Below, in pieces: positions 1-6,554 of a stretch of 12,528 bases of DNA (within the stretch, counting starts at the first letter, position 1; the number at the start of each line of letters is the position of its first letter). The DNA lies in assembly GCA_045600065.1 (NCBI GenBank), contig JAZRXE010000039.1, forward strand, positions 1 to 12,528. Reading direction: 5' to 3'. The notes below the pieces were generated by a model. That model was not told where the DNA came from and did not search any database. It worked only from the letters and a program-made list of their open reading frames with translations. The translations under genes were made by a program, and so were the position numbers. This DNA is from RGIG2707 sp045600065 (GTDB taxonomy: Bacteria; Bacillota; Clostridia; Peptostreptococcales; Anaerovoracaceae).

Positions 1-646
1 GCAGGCGTATGACATGCAGGATGTCACCGTGAATATCTACGGTGACGGAGGGGCATGGATCAGGAAGGGAATCGATATGATCCCCAATTCCAGATTCGTC
101 GTAGACGGGTATCATTTTGAGCGTGACCTCAGGGCGGTTGCAAAACTGAATCCCAAGGCTCAGCTGACGCTGCGCGTCCGCACATCAGCTATTCATGACC
201 GCAAAGAAAGCGCCCGCAAGGTATGTGCTGACTAATTGGAATGCTGTGGTGCTGAGTTACAGCAGCGAGACTACGGGAAGCTGCACCGAAGGGCAGGTCA
301 GTCATGTGTTATCTTCCAGGTTCAGTCGTTCTCCGATGGGATGGAGCATCAACAATCTCAATGTCCTGACACAGGTCAGAGCTTTTATGTTCTGCGGCGG
401 TGAGGTCAAAGCCGATGATTTTAAAGCTCAGACACCACAAAGACAGACCTACAGGGAGTATGCTAAGGATCTGCTGGAATACGGTCTTGGTGGAAGTTTT
501 GACTGGAGCATATTCAGCGGTGAAGCATCGAATCTGACTTCGGGAACATCATTCCGGCTCTCAAAAAAAGGAAACTGGAACAGACTTATCTGCTGATAAT
601 GAAAACTCAATATGGGGAATCTTGGAAATACTCCACAACAACTTGA
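1..646 (+). pseudogene. ISLre2-type (UPF0236) transposase remnant, left-truncated, frameshifted
   Basis: The translation matches the catalytic core and C-terminal part of ISLre2-family (DDE) transposases. Visible motifs are GDGGAWI (a likely catalytic Asp), VVDGYHFERDL (second Asp) and CTEGQVSHVLSSR...SPMGWS (likely the catalytic Glu). The reading frame is open from base 2 to 235. It continues one phase over from about 195 to 530 (ARYVLTNWNAVV onward). It then appears to return to the first phase from about 533 to the TGA at 644-646 (DFGNIIPALKK and on). The two shifts compensate each other. The stretch between the second Asp motif and the RYVLTNW block is shorter than I expect for the family, which suggests an internal deletion. 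The N-terminal part lies left of the window. No terminal inverted repeat could be recognised. Family assignment is firm. The exact frameshift points, and whether the last 35 residues belong to it, are less certain. Confidence 0.8.
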
Positions 647-669
647 CACCGCCATGAATAAAACCGGAT

Positions 670-698
670 TTGACGCAATGCATTACGGATTGTATAAT
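670..698 (+). promoter_or_regulatory. Sigma-A promoter for aroA-like gene
   Basis: TTGACG (670-675) and TATAAT (693-698) are separated by exactly 17 bp. Transcription would start near 705, leaving a very short leader before the Shine-Dalgarno AAGGAG at 709-714 and the ATG at 722. The -35 box begins 23 bp after the last transposase-like stop codon. Confidence 0.85.
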
Positions 699-721
699 AA
701 GGTTTTATAAGGAGCGTCAAT

Positions 722-1963
722 ATGATAAAGATTTATCCTTCAGTATTGTCGGGAGAACTTACAGCGCCTGCTTCCAAGGCCCATGCCCAGCGTCTGCTGT
801 TTGCGTCATCCCTTGCGACTACACCTACGGTAATTGCCAATGTACCCGATTGCAGGGATATAGATACGACCATAAAATGCCTTAAGACCTTCGGCTGCAA
901 GATCAGCCGCAGCGATACTGAGGCTGTTGTAGAGCCCTTCCCTAAGACAGCCCCCCTGATCAGGGTCGATCTTGACTTTGACCAAAGCGGAACCACGGCA
1001 AGATTTGCCCTGGCTCTGGCAGCGGCCATGGGTATCAGCGTGGAAGCAACAGGAAGCACCGAGCTTACCAAAAGGCAGATGCTGTCTCTGACAAGCAGGA
1101 TGGCCCTCAGGGGAGTGTCCTTCAGCAGCTTTTCGATTCCCCTTTCAATGAAGGGACGCCTGGAGGGCGGAAGCTATTCATTCAGAGGCGATGAGGGTTC
1201 GCAATACATAAGCGCCCTGATGCTTGCCCTTCCACTGCTCAGAGACGACAGCACCATAGAGATCATATCCGATTTTGCAGACAGGGCTTTTGTTGATATC
1301 AGCCTGGACAGCTTCAACAGATTCGGGATCAATATCGAAGCTACGGAAAAAGGCTTTTTCATTCCCGGAAAGCAGTACTATAAATCGCCAGGTTATGTAA
1401 GCACCGAATACGACAGAGGACTTGCTGCGGCATGGGCCGCGGCGGGAAGTCTGGGATGCTACCAAGGAGGCCATATAAATGTCCTTACCGGACCGGACAG
1501 CGGTCTGCAGAGCTACAGAAACACAGGGGTCATCATTCCCCTGCTTTCCGCTGATTTCGAGCACAGTGCCATAAGCATGGCAGAAAACGCCGATCTTACA
1601 ACACTGGTTGCAGCGACTGCGTTTATAAAGGGCGCCGATGTGGAGCTTTGGGATGTTCCCCAGCTCAGATTCAAGGAGACCGACAGGCTTAAAAACATCT
1701 CTACTTGCATCAATTCTGCGGGCGGTAAGGCAAGCTTTACCGAAAGCAGCATAACAGCCGGAAGAGATCCGCAAAGCCCCATTTCCGCAGAGCCTATAGA
1801 CTGCAAGGGAGATCCCTGGGTATTCATGTCCTTTGCCCTGTGCAGCAGCCTTCTTAAAGAGCCTCTGCTCATAAAGGACGAAAACTGCGCAGCAAAGATC
1901 TACGGAGACTTCCTTAAGGATTTCAAAAAGCTGGGAGGAAGATTCGAGATAATAAACGAATAG
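722..1963 (+). CDS. aroA: EPSP synthase (3-phosphoshikimate 1-carboxyvinyltransferase), divergent
   Basis: A 413-residue protein of the EPSP synthase/MurA enolpyruvyl transferase fold, of usual length for AroA. The family enzyme transfers enolpyruvate from PEP to shikimate-3-phosphate in the shikimate pathway in the cytoplasm. Recognisable motifs are SKAHAQR (18-24, the Lys/Arg substrate loop), QSGTTAR (88-94), TKRQM (116-120), GSQYISALML (159-168), a candidate catalytic Asp at 291, LRFKETDR (315-322, with the Glu and Arg of the KE(S/T)DR motif) and CAAKIYGDF (389-397, the C-terminal PEP-binding Lys). Several normally invariant positions differ: SSQ reads GSQ, the Ser after the first Lys is Ala, and the DHR motif near the C-terminus reads DPW (364-366), losing the PEP-contacting Arg. 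The start is set by AAGGAG at 709-714. It is a single-gene unit with its own promoter and terminator and no other aro genes nearby. Family call is secure; full activity as AroA is an inference. Confidence 0.83.
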   Translation: MIKIYPSVLSGELTAPASKAHAQRLLFASSLATTPTVIANVPDCRDIDTTIKCLKTFGCKISRSDTEAVVEPFPKTAPLIRVDLDFDQSGTTARFALALAAAMGISVEATGSTELTKRQMLSLTSRMALRGVSFSSFSIPLSMKGRLEGGSYSFRGDEGSQYISALMLALPLLRDDSTIEIISDFADRAFVDISLDSFNRFGINIEATEKGFFIPGKQYYKSPGYVSTEYDRGLAAAWAAAGSLGCYQGGHINVLTGPDSGLQSYRNTGVIIPLLSADFEHSAISMAENADLTTLVAATAFIKGADVELWDVPQLRFKETDRLKNISTCINSAGGKASFTESSITAGRDPQSPISAEPIDCKGDPWVFMSFALCSSLLKEPLLIKDENCAAKIYGDFLKDFKKLGGRFEIINE

Positions 1964-1971
1964 CAGACGAT

Positions 1972-2003
1972 AAAAGACCGAAGCATCTCAGCCTCGGTCT
2001 TTT
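1972..2003. terminator. Bidirectional intrinsic terminator
   Basis: AAAAGACCGA (1972-1981) pairs with TCGGTCTTTT (1994-2003) around a 12-nt loop. U-runs form on both strands, so it can end the aroA-like transcript on the plus strand and the murA-pyrR-DUF523 transcript on the minus strand. Confidence 0.85.
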
Positions 2004-2035
2004 TATAAATTAACATAAATATATCTTATGTTTAG

Positions 2036-2476
2036 TCACATTAATTCGGGGATTTCATCCAGTTCGTCCTCTGTATATACCCTGAAGCCCTCTTCTTTCA
2101 GCAGCTCAGCCGCTACTCCGCTGCCGGGTACAAGCTTTCCGCTGTGGGTTCCGTCATATATGCTTCCGCTGCCGCAGGCAGGACTCTTAGCCTTGAGTAT
2201 TGCAAAATCCGCATTATTGAGCCTTGCAATGTAAAGAGTCATTTCTGCTCCTGCCCTGTACTGAGCGCTTACATCTCTGCCTGTCCTGCTTACGACCCTG
2301 CCCTCACTGCGTTCTGCAGGATCTCTGGGGGTGCTCAGACCTCCCATCTGCTCGGGGCATACGGGAATAAGCACATTGTCCTTTGCCAGGGCGCAGATCC
2401 TTTCGTTTATCTTCTGTGCGCCGTCGTACCTGCACGGGCAGCCCAGAAGGCAGGCGCTTACGATTATCTTAGCCAT
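2036..2476 (-). CDS. DUF523 family protein (YbbK-like)
   Basis: A 146-residue protein matching the DUF523 family throughout: SACLLG (7-12), VCPEQMGGLSTPR (39-51), a KSPACG motif (97-102) and YDGT.SG...PGSGV (107-121). The conserved cysteines at 9, 13, 40 and 101 suggest a metal or thiol site, but the biochemical role of the family is not known to me. No signal peptide or membrane segment is visible, so it is probably cytoplasmic. It is the last gene of the murA operon, starting 29 bp after pyrR. A GGAG Shine-Dalgarno lies at 2486-2489. It runs to the shared terminator at 1972-2003. Annotation by family name only; function unassigned. Confidence 0.9.
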   Translation of the reverse strand: MAKIIVSACLLGCPCRYDGAQKINERICALAKDNVLIPVCPEQMGGLSTPRDPAERSEGRVVSRTGRDVSAQYRAGAEMTLYIARLNNADFAILKAKSPACGSGSIYDGTHSGKLVPGSGVAAELLKEEGFRVYTEDELDEIPELM

Positions 2477-2505
2477 TATATAATGCTCCGTCCTTGGGCA
2501 TGCGT

Positions 2506-3039
2506 TTAATTATCCTTATCGTAGAGCATGACATTGGTAATGCCGTCTGTATCCGAGAAGTTGACCTTAATGATCTCGCTCTGAGATGTGGGCACGTTTT
2601 TACCCACATAATCGGGCCTTATGGGAAGCTCTCTGTGACCTCTGTCTATGAGCACCGCAAGGCATATCTTTCCCGGCCTGCCCTGAGAGAAAATTGCCTC
2701 GATGGCGGCTCTAATGGTTCGTCCGGTATAAAGCACATCGTCGATTATGATAATTTCCTTGCCGTTTATATCTATCCCGAAGCTGCATTCCTTTACAGTG
2801 GGGGCATAGTGCAGATCGTCTCTGTAGAAGGTGATATCCAGATCGCATATGGGCGGCCTTATTCCGGTATTCTTTTCTATGTTGTCTGCCAGAATGCCGG
2901 CCATGGGCACGCCGCGGGTCTTGATGCCCACCAGCACCACGTTGCTCAGATCAGAGCTTTTTTCGACGATTTCGTAAGACAGCCTGGTAAGGGTCCTCCT
3001 GACGGTCAGTTCGTCCATCAGCTGAACATTTTTGCTCAT
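2506..3039 (-). CDS. pyrR: PyrR: pyrimidine operon RNA-binding regulator / uracil phosphoribosyltransferase
   Basis: A 177-residue protein of usual PyrR length. It carries the type I phosphoribosyltransferase PRPP loop IIIIDDVLYTGRT (96-108) and the family-specific DRGHRELPIRPDYVGK block that follows. PyrR binds UMP/UTP and, in Firmicutes, binds an anti-antiterminator stem in pyr mRNA leaders to promote termination. It also has uracil phosphoribosyltransferase activity (family knowledge). Here it is not at the head of a pyr operon but is the middle gene between murA (33 bp upstream) and DUF523 (29 bp downstream). The short gap before it has no room for a full attenuator and I see no PyrR-type stem there. 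AAGGA at 3050-3054 is the likely ribosome site, about 10 nt from the ATG. It would act in trans on pyr transcripts elsewhere. Confidence 0.95.
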   Translation of the reverse strand: MSKNVQLMDELTVRRTLTRLSYEIVEKSSDLSNVVLVGIKTRGVPMAGILADNIEKNTGIRPPICDLDITFYRDDLHYAPTVKECSFGIDINGKEIIIIDDVLYTGRTIRAAIEAIFSQGRPGKICLAVLIDRGHRELPIRPDYVGKNVPTSQSEIIKVNFSDTDGITNVMLYDKDN

Positions 3040-3072
3040 TTGCAGTCCGTCCTTTCATTACAGCAGTACCTG

Positions 3073-4341
3073 TCAGTCGTCTGTTCTTGAAATCTTTGCG
3101 CCCAGGGCCGTCAGCTTATCGACAAAATCCTCGTAGCCTCTTTCCACATGATAGATGTCTGAGACCTCGGTCCTGCCTTCTGCTACCAGTCCTGCCAGCA
3201 CCAGAGCAGCTCCGGCTCTCAGATCGGTAGCTATTACAGGTGCTCCGGAAAGCGGTCTGCTGTCTCCGGGTATGAGAGCTGTCTGGCCACCATCCAGCCT
3301 GATCCCTGCCCCCATGCGGTTGAGTTCCGCGGCATGCATAAGCCTGTTTTCAAAAACGGTCTCAATTACCGTACTGCTGCCCTCGACAGTGGTCAGCAGC
3401 GACATGAAGGGTGCCTGCATATCGGTAGGGAATCCGGGATACGGCAGGGTTTTAATATCAGTTGCCCTGAGCTTTTTGATATCTCCGCGTACACGAAGCC
3501 CTTCCACCTCGTCATTTACCACTGCGCCGCATTCCATGAGCTTGGCGATTATGGGCCTTACATGGTCGGGAACGCTGTTTTTGATAAGCACATCGCCCCT
3601 GGTTATGGCTGCCGCGACCATAAAGGTCCCGGTTTCTATTCTGTCGGGGATAACGGTATGATCTGCAGGATGAAGTCTTTCCACACCCTCGATCTTAATC
3701 GTATCCGTTCCCGCTCCCTTGATCCTTGCGCCCATCTTGTTGAGGAAGTTTGCAAGATCTACTATCTCAGGCTCTTCCGCGGCATTTTCTATGGTCGTTA
3801 TACCCTTTGCAAGTGTGGCGGCCATCATTATGTTCTCTGTGGCACCCACGCTGGGGAAATCCAGATAGATCAAGGCTCCGCGAAGATCATCCGAAGACGC
3901 CTCTATAACAGTATCCTCGCTGATCACCCTAGCGTTGAGCATGCGCAGACCCTTAAGGTGCAGATCCACGGGCCTGTTGCCGATGGAGCAGCCTCCGGGC
4001 TGGGCGACCCTTGCCCTGCCTGTTCTTGCAAGCAGCGGACCCATTACAAAGAAGGAGGCCCTCATCATCTTTACAAGCTCATAGGGTATTTCTGATTTGT
4101 TTATATCTGTTGCGTCTACCCTGATCTGATGATGCTCATAGTCCGCTTCAAGCCTGGCTCCCAGGCTTTCCAGAATGCGGCACATAACATCCACATCGCT
4201 GAGCCTTGGAACATCGCTTATGGTGCAGACGCCGGGAGCAAGCACTGTGGCTGCAAGCACGGGAAGAACTGCGTTTTTGGCGCCGCTTATGGTCACCTCA
4301 CCCACCAGCGGACCGGATTTTTCTACAATATACTTTGCCAT
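3073..4341 (-). CDS. murA: MurA: UDP-N-acetylglucosamine 1-carboxyvinyltransferase
   Basis: A 422-residue cytoplasmic enzyme for the first committed step of peptidoglycan synthesis, moving enolpyruvate from PEP to UDP-GlcNAc. Visible family residues are K22-N23 in SGAKNA, R94 in KMMRAS, the loop QPGGCSIGNRPVD with catalytic Cys118 (the fosfomycin target in Cys-type MurA), and PGFPTDMQ with the catalytic Asp. An in-frame ATG five codons upstream (4354-4356) lacks a ribosome site. Instead, its sequence ATGGAGGAT supplies the GGAGG for the ATG at 4339-4341, where MAKYIVEK matches the family N-terminus, so the shorter start is chosen. First gene of the murA-pyrR-DUF523 operon, behind a near-consensus promoter. 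No second murA copy lies in the window. Identification is firm. Confidence 0.96.
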   Translation of the reverse strand: MAKYIVEKSGPLVGEVTISGAKNAVLPVLAATVLAPGVCTISDVPRLSDVDVMCRILESLGARLEADYEHHQIRVDATDINKSEIPYELVKMMRASFFVMGPLLARTGRARVAQPGGCSIGNRPVDLHLKGLRMLNARVISEDTVIEASSDDLRGALIYLDFPSVGATENIMMAATLAKGITTIENAAEEPEIVDLANFLNKMGARIKGAGTDTIKIEGVERLHPADHTVIPDRIETGTFMVAAAITRGDVLIKNSVPDHVRPIIAKLMECGAVVNDEVEGLRVRGDIKKLRATDIKTLPYPGFPTDMQAPFMSLLTTVEGSSTVIETVFENRLMHAAELNRMGAGIRLDGGQTALIPGDSRPLSGAPVIATDLRAGAALVLAGLVAEGRTEVSDIYHVERGYEDFVDKLTALGAKISRTDD

Positions 4342-4347
4342 GATGTC

Positions 4348-4352
4348 ATCCT
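4348..4352 (-). promoter_or_regulatory. murA ribosome binding site inside an upstream in-frame ATG context
   Basis: The minus strand reads ATGGAGGATGACATCATG. The GGAGG lies about 8 nt before the second ATG and so selects it, while the first ATG has no Shine-Dalgarno of its own. Confidence 0.8.
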
Positions 4353-4379
4353 CCATGACGGCATAATATTTTCTTAAAG

Positions 4380-4408
4380 ATTATACTAATATAAAACTGA
4401 TTTGTCAA
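4380..4408 (-). promoter_or_regulatory. Consensus sigma-A promoter for murA operon
   Basis: Read on the minus strand: TTGACA (4403-4408), a 17-bp spacer, then TATAAT (4380-4385). Both hexamers are perfect matches. Transcription would begin near 4373, about 30 nt ahead of the chosen murA ATG. Confidence 0.92.
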
Positions 4409-4464
4409 AATTAACGGAAGTTCACAAATCCCACAGCAGAATAAAAAGTTGTTCATATAGCAAA

Positions 4465-4486
4465 CCCCCGCAAGGACTTGCAGGGG
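4465..4486 (-). terminator. Hairpin after the SLC13-like transporter gene
   Basis: CCCC (4465-4468) pairs with GGGG (4483-4486) and GCAA (4470-4473) with TTGC (4478-4481), with one C/A mismatch between the blocks and a 4-nt loop. It lies 30 bp past the transporter stop. On the minus strand only three U residues follow, so this is a moderate intrinsic terminator, or a stem that protects the mRNA end. Confidence 0.6.
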
Positions 4487-4516
4487 CATGGTATGCATCA
4501 TTAGTATTCAGGTACT

Positions 4517-5866
4517 CTACAGCAAGGTAAAAATCAGTCCGCAGACCGCTATGCTTATGGCTATCATAATTGAGCCGTATTTGAGCATGTCTCTGGAGGT
4601 AGCCCAGCCTGAGGAGCCCGCCAGGGCTATGTGGGCAATGGAGGAAGGCAGAGCATAGGCAAGTGATGCACAGACGCCTATGGCAATCGTTGCCTTTACC
4701 GGAACAGCCGGAACTGCAGAAGCCAGCAGCACGGGAACGAACAGGTTGAAGGATACCGTGGTGGTCACGATATTGGATATCACGTTGGTAAGGACGACCG
4801 CAAAAAGCACTACAAGCAGCATTATGGAATAGCTGTTGAGCAGCGGAGTCATAAATTCGCTTACAGCGGGCATGATTCCGTATTCGTCCTTGGTGATGAA
4901 GGATCCCAGAGAAAGAGTGGCAGCGCAGAGCAGAATGGAACTCCAGGATACACCCTTGGTGAAGCCTTCCTTAATGTTGAGGCAGCCGAAGGCCGCAAGC
5001 ACCACGCAGCCCATCATCGCGGGCCAGGCAGTCCCCAGGGCGTTGAGCCCTGCAAGCGCATCGGGCGCAATACCTGTTCCGAGCCAGCATGCAACTACCG
5101 TCATAAATACGGCAACGGAAAAAATCTCGTTCTGAGTCCATTTTGTGTTCTCAAAGCTGACCTGAGAGAAATCGTAATCTCCGGAAATACCCCTGCTGAG
5201 CAGCAGATAAGCGCACACAGACAGGATCAGACCCGCGGGAAGACCGTATTTCAGATACTCCATATAGCTTATGGAGCTTCCTGTTGCGGTTTCGTAGTAG
5301 CCCAGTGCCATCAGAGGGAAGGTATGGGCTATGGGAGTCATGGCGCAGGAAACAGAAGCAAAGAAACCTGTTCCTATCATCATTTTTCTTGCAAGATCAT
5401 CTCCCTTTTCAAGACCAAGCAGCCCGAATATCTCCTGTGCAATAGAGAAGAACAGAATGAACACCGTGGTGGGAGCCATAAAGCTTCCTATCACCAGCAG
5501 CGAAAGGAAGTATGCCCCTATGAAATGCCGGGAACTCTTTTTGGCAAAGCTGTTGTCTATAAAATAAATAGCGACCCTGCGAAGAACACCGGTTGCACTG
5601 AGTGCATAGGTGAGAACAAAGCTGAAAATCAGGAACATTATCGTGGCGTTGCCGAAGGAGCCTGAAAAAACGGTGGCAGGCTTGACATCGGGCAGCAGGC
5701 ACAGGGATGCAAGGCAGGCTACGCTTCCCAGCTCGATATTGCCGCTGATCCACAGCCATATGGATCCGATGAATATTCCCAGCATGGATGCTGTGACTCC
5801 CGCCCCGGAAACAAAGGGGCAGAATATCATTGCAAGGCCTGCGGCAAGCAGTATATTTTTCTTCAT
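4517..5866 (-). CDS. SLC13/DASS-like (ion transporter superfamily) membrane carrier
   Basis: A 449-residue, highly hydrophobic protein with roughly 11-12 predicted membrane segments (by eye) and a two-fold internal pattern. The overall arrangement resembles the divalent anion:sodium symporters of SLC13/DASS. There is a re-entrant hairpin region after TM4 (FMAPTTVFILFF), a TPIAHTFPLMAL stretch where the family has a TPIGTPPN motif, and in the second half ISNIVTTTVSFNLFVPV followed by ALPSSIAHIALAGSSGW. The paired SNT sodium-site motifs are altered to APT and SNI, so coupling ion and substrate cannot be assigned. Dicarboxylates, citrate or sulfate are family possibilities only. It forms a single-gene unit with a promoter at 5949-5977 and a hairpin after the stop. 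The Shine-Dalgarno is weak (GAAAGAAG). Transported substrate unknown. Confidence 0.8.
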   Translation of the reverse strand: MKKNILLAAGLAMIFCPFVSGAGVTASMLGIFIGSIWLWISGNIELGSVACLASLCLLPDVKPATVFSGSFGNATIMFLIFSFVLTYALSATGVLRRVAIYFIDNSFAKKSSRHFIGAYFLSLLVIGSFMAPTTVFILFFSIAQEIFGLLGLEKGDDLARKMMIGTGFFASVSCAMTPIAHTFPLMALGYYETATGSSISYMEYLKYGLPAGLILSVCAYLLLSRGISGDYDFSQVSFENTKWTQNEIFSVAVFMTVVACWLGTGIAPDALAGLNALGTAWPAMMGCVVLAAFGCLNIKEGFTKGVSWSSILLCAATLSLGSFITKDEYGIMPAVSEFMTPLLNSYSIMLLVVLFAVVLTNVISNIVTTTVSFNLFVPVLLASAVPAVPVKATIAIGVCASLAYALPSSIAHIALAGSSGWATSRDMLKYGSIMIAISIAVCGLIFTLL

Positions 5867-5948
5867 TTTATTTATCTTCTTTCTGACAAAATACCTGTGT
5901 TGATTTGATGCGGTTCAAGCTCAGGCAGCAGACCGGCACCGAAAAAAG

Positions 5949-5977
5949 ATTATATATATAAGCCGTCTTTTTGGCAA
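5949..5977 (-). promoter_or_regulatory. Sigma-A promoter for the SLC13-like transporter
   Basis: On the minus strand: TTGCCA (5972-5977), a 17-bp spacer, then TATAAT (5949-5954) inside a run of alternating TA. The predicted leader of about 75 nt before the ATG shows no clear riboswitch or terminator fold. Confidence 0.8.
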
Positions 5978-6039
5978 GCCCTGAGCCGGCTTGTTCTGAT
6001 TTTCACAAAAAGCAGAATTCATTTATTGAAACAGATACC

Positions 6040-6068
6040 CTGCCATGCGTTCATTTTTTGTTTATAAT
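6040..6068 (+). promoter_or_regulatory. Possible distal promoter upstream of abrB-like gene
   Basis: CTGCCA (6040-6045, four of six matches) and TATAAT (6063-6068) sit 17 bp apart, pointing toward the abrB-like gene. Weaker than the proximal promoter at 6178-6206; it could be chance in AT-rich sequence. Confidence 0.35.
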
Positions 6069-6084
6069 TTCATTTAATAAAAAT

Positions 6085-6108
6085 GCACCAAATATCTTTA
6101 ATATGTGC
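6085..6108. promoter_or_regulatory. Imperfect palindrome in the divergent intergenic region
   Basis: GCAC (6085-6088) and GTGC (6105-6108) flank ATAT-containing arms around an AT-rich centre. It lies between the two divergent promoters and could be an operator. AbrB-type proteins favour AT-rich DNA without a strict consensus, so no factor can be assigned. The rest of 5867-6242 is AT-rich and shows no gene. Confidence 0.25.
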
Positions 6109-6177
6109 AAATACTGAATAAAGAATGAAATACAACTTTATCTGTTATTTTTTTTGTAATAAATCAGTTGGTTATTA

Positions 6178-6206
6178 TTGACATTTATTGTATCAGACTC
6201 TACAAT
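6178..6206 (+). promoter_or_regulatory. Sigma-A promoter for abrB-like gene and S component
   Basis: TTGACA (6178-6183), a 17-bp spacer, then TACAAT (6201-6206). Transcription would begin near 6213, with AAGGAG at 6231-6236 and the ATG at 6243. Confidence 0.88.
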
Positions 6207-6242
6207 ATGTACGTCTTAATCATTTATTTAAAGGAGTTAACC

Positions 6243-6485
6243 ATGAAAGCAACAGGTATAGTCAGACAGCTCGATCAGCTGGGAAGGATAGTTATCCCTA
6301 AGGAACTGAGGACTACATTCGATCTTAATGAAAAGGATTCGATAGAGATCTTCGTTGAAGGAAATGATATCATCCTGCGCAAATATCAGCCCGCGTGCAT
6401 TTTCTGCAACGACGCGACCGATGTTATCCAGTTCAACGGCAAAAACATCTGCAAAAAGTGCCTTAAGAAAATAAAGGACATTTAA
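6243..6485 (+). CDS. AbrB-family transition-state regulator with C-terminal four-cysteine motif
   Basis: An 80-residue DNA-binding protein. Residues 1-50 are the swapped-hairpin AbrB domain: MKATGIVRQLDQLGRIVIPKELR, then DLNEKDSIEIFVEGNDIILRKY. This is very close to B. subtilis AbrB, a dimer-forming repressor of post-exponential genes. In place of the Bacillus AbrB C-terminal domain there is a CIFC-(14 residues)-CKKC block, a probable zinc ribbon or other metal site, ending in a basic KKIKDI tail. AAGGAG at 6231-6236 fixes the start. An upstream in-frame ATG at 6168 lies ahead of the promoter's start point and is rejected. The gene is read away from the SLC13-like transporter and 69 bp ahead of an ECF S component with no terminator between, so the pair is probably one transcript. 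Autoregulation through the AT-rich upstream region is likely by analogy but not shown. Confidence 0.92.
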   Translation: MKATGIVRQLDQLGRIVIPKELRTTFDLNEKDSIEIFVEGNDIILRKYQPACIFCNDATDVIQFNGKNICKKCLKKIKDI

Positions 6486-6554
6486 GCTCACATTTCTGAC
6501 CACCACTGCTGTTTGTTATCCGGAACACCATAAGAACTCAATAAGGAGAACAAA

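Noticed and set aside
195..235. Programmed frameshift making a transposase fusion
   Set aside because: A second shift near 533 and a probable internal deletion point to decay; no known slippery site plus stimulatory structure is evident.
195..596. Independent 133-residue gene
   Set aside because: Its sequence is the continuation of the ISLre2-type transposase in a shifted frame (CTEGQVSH...PMGWS), not a separate protein.
3040..3072. PyrR-binding attenuator ahead of pyrR
   Set aside because: 33 nt is too short for antiterminator, binding loop and terminator, and no such stem is visible.
2494..3090. Plus-strand 198-codon open frame antisense to pyrR
   Set aside because: Shadow of PyrR codons; no promoter or ribosome site.
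3334..4095. Plus-strand 253-codon open frame antisense to murA
   Set aside because: Cys/His-rich shadow translation with no family resemblance; the minus strand holds an unmistakable MurA.
6168..6242. N-terminal extension of the abrB-like gene from an in-frame ATG at 6168
   Set aside because: That ATG lies upstream of the -35 box at 6178 and has no ribosome site, while AAGGAG at 6231 fits the ATG at 6243 and the family N-terminus.
6486..6554. Tetrahydrofolate or other riboswitch ahead of the S component
   Set aside because: The gap is only 69 nt and shows no recognisable aptamer pairing.
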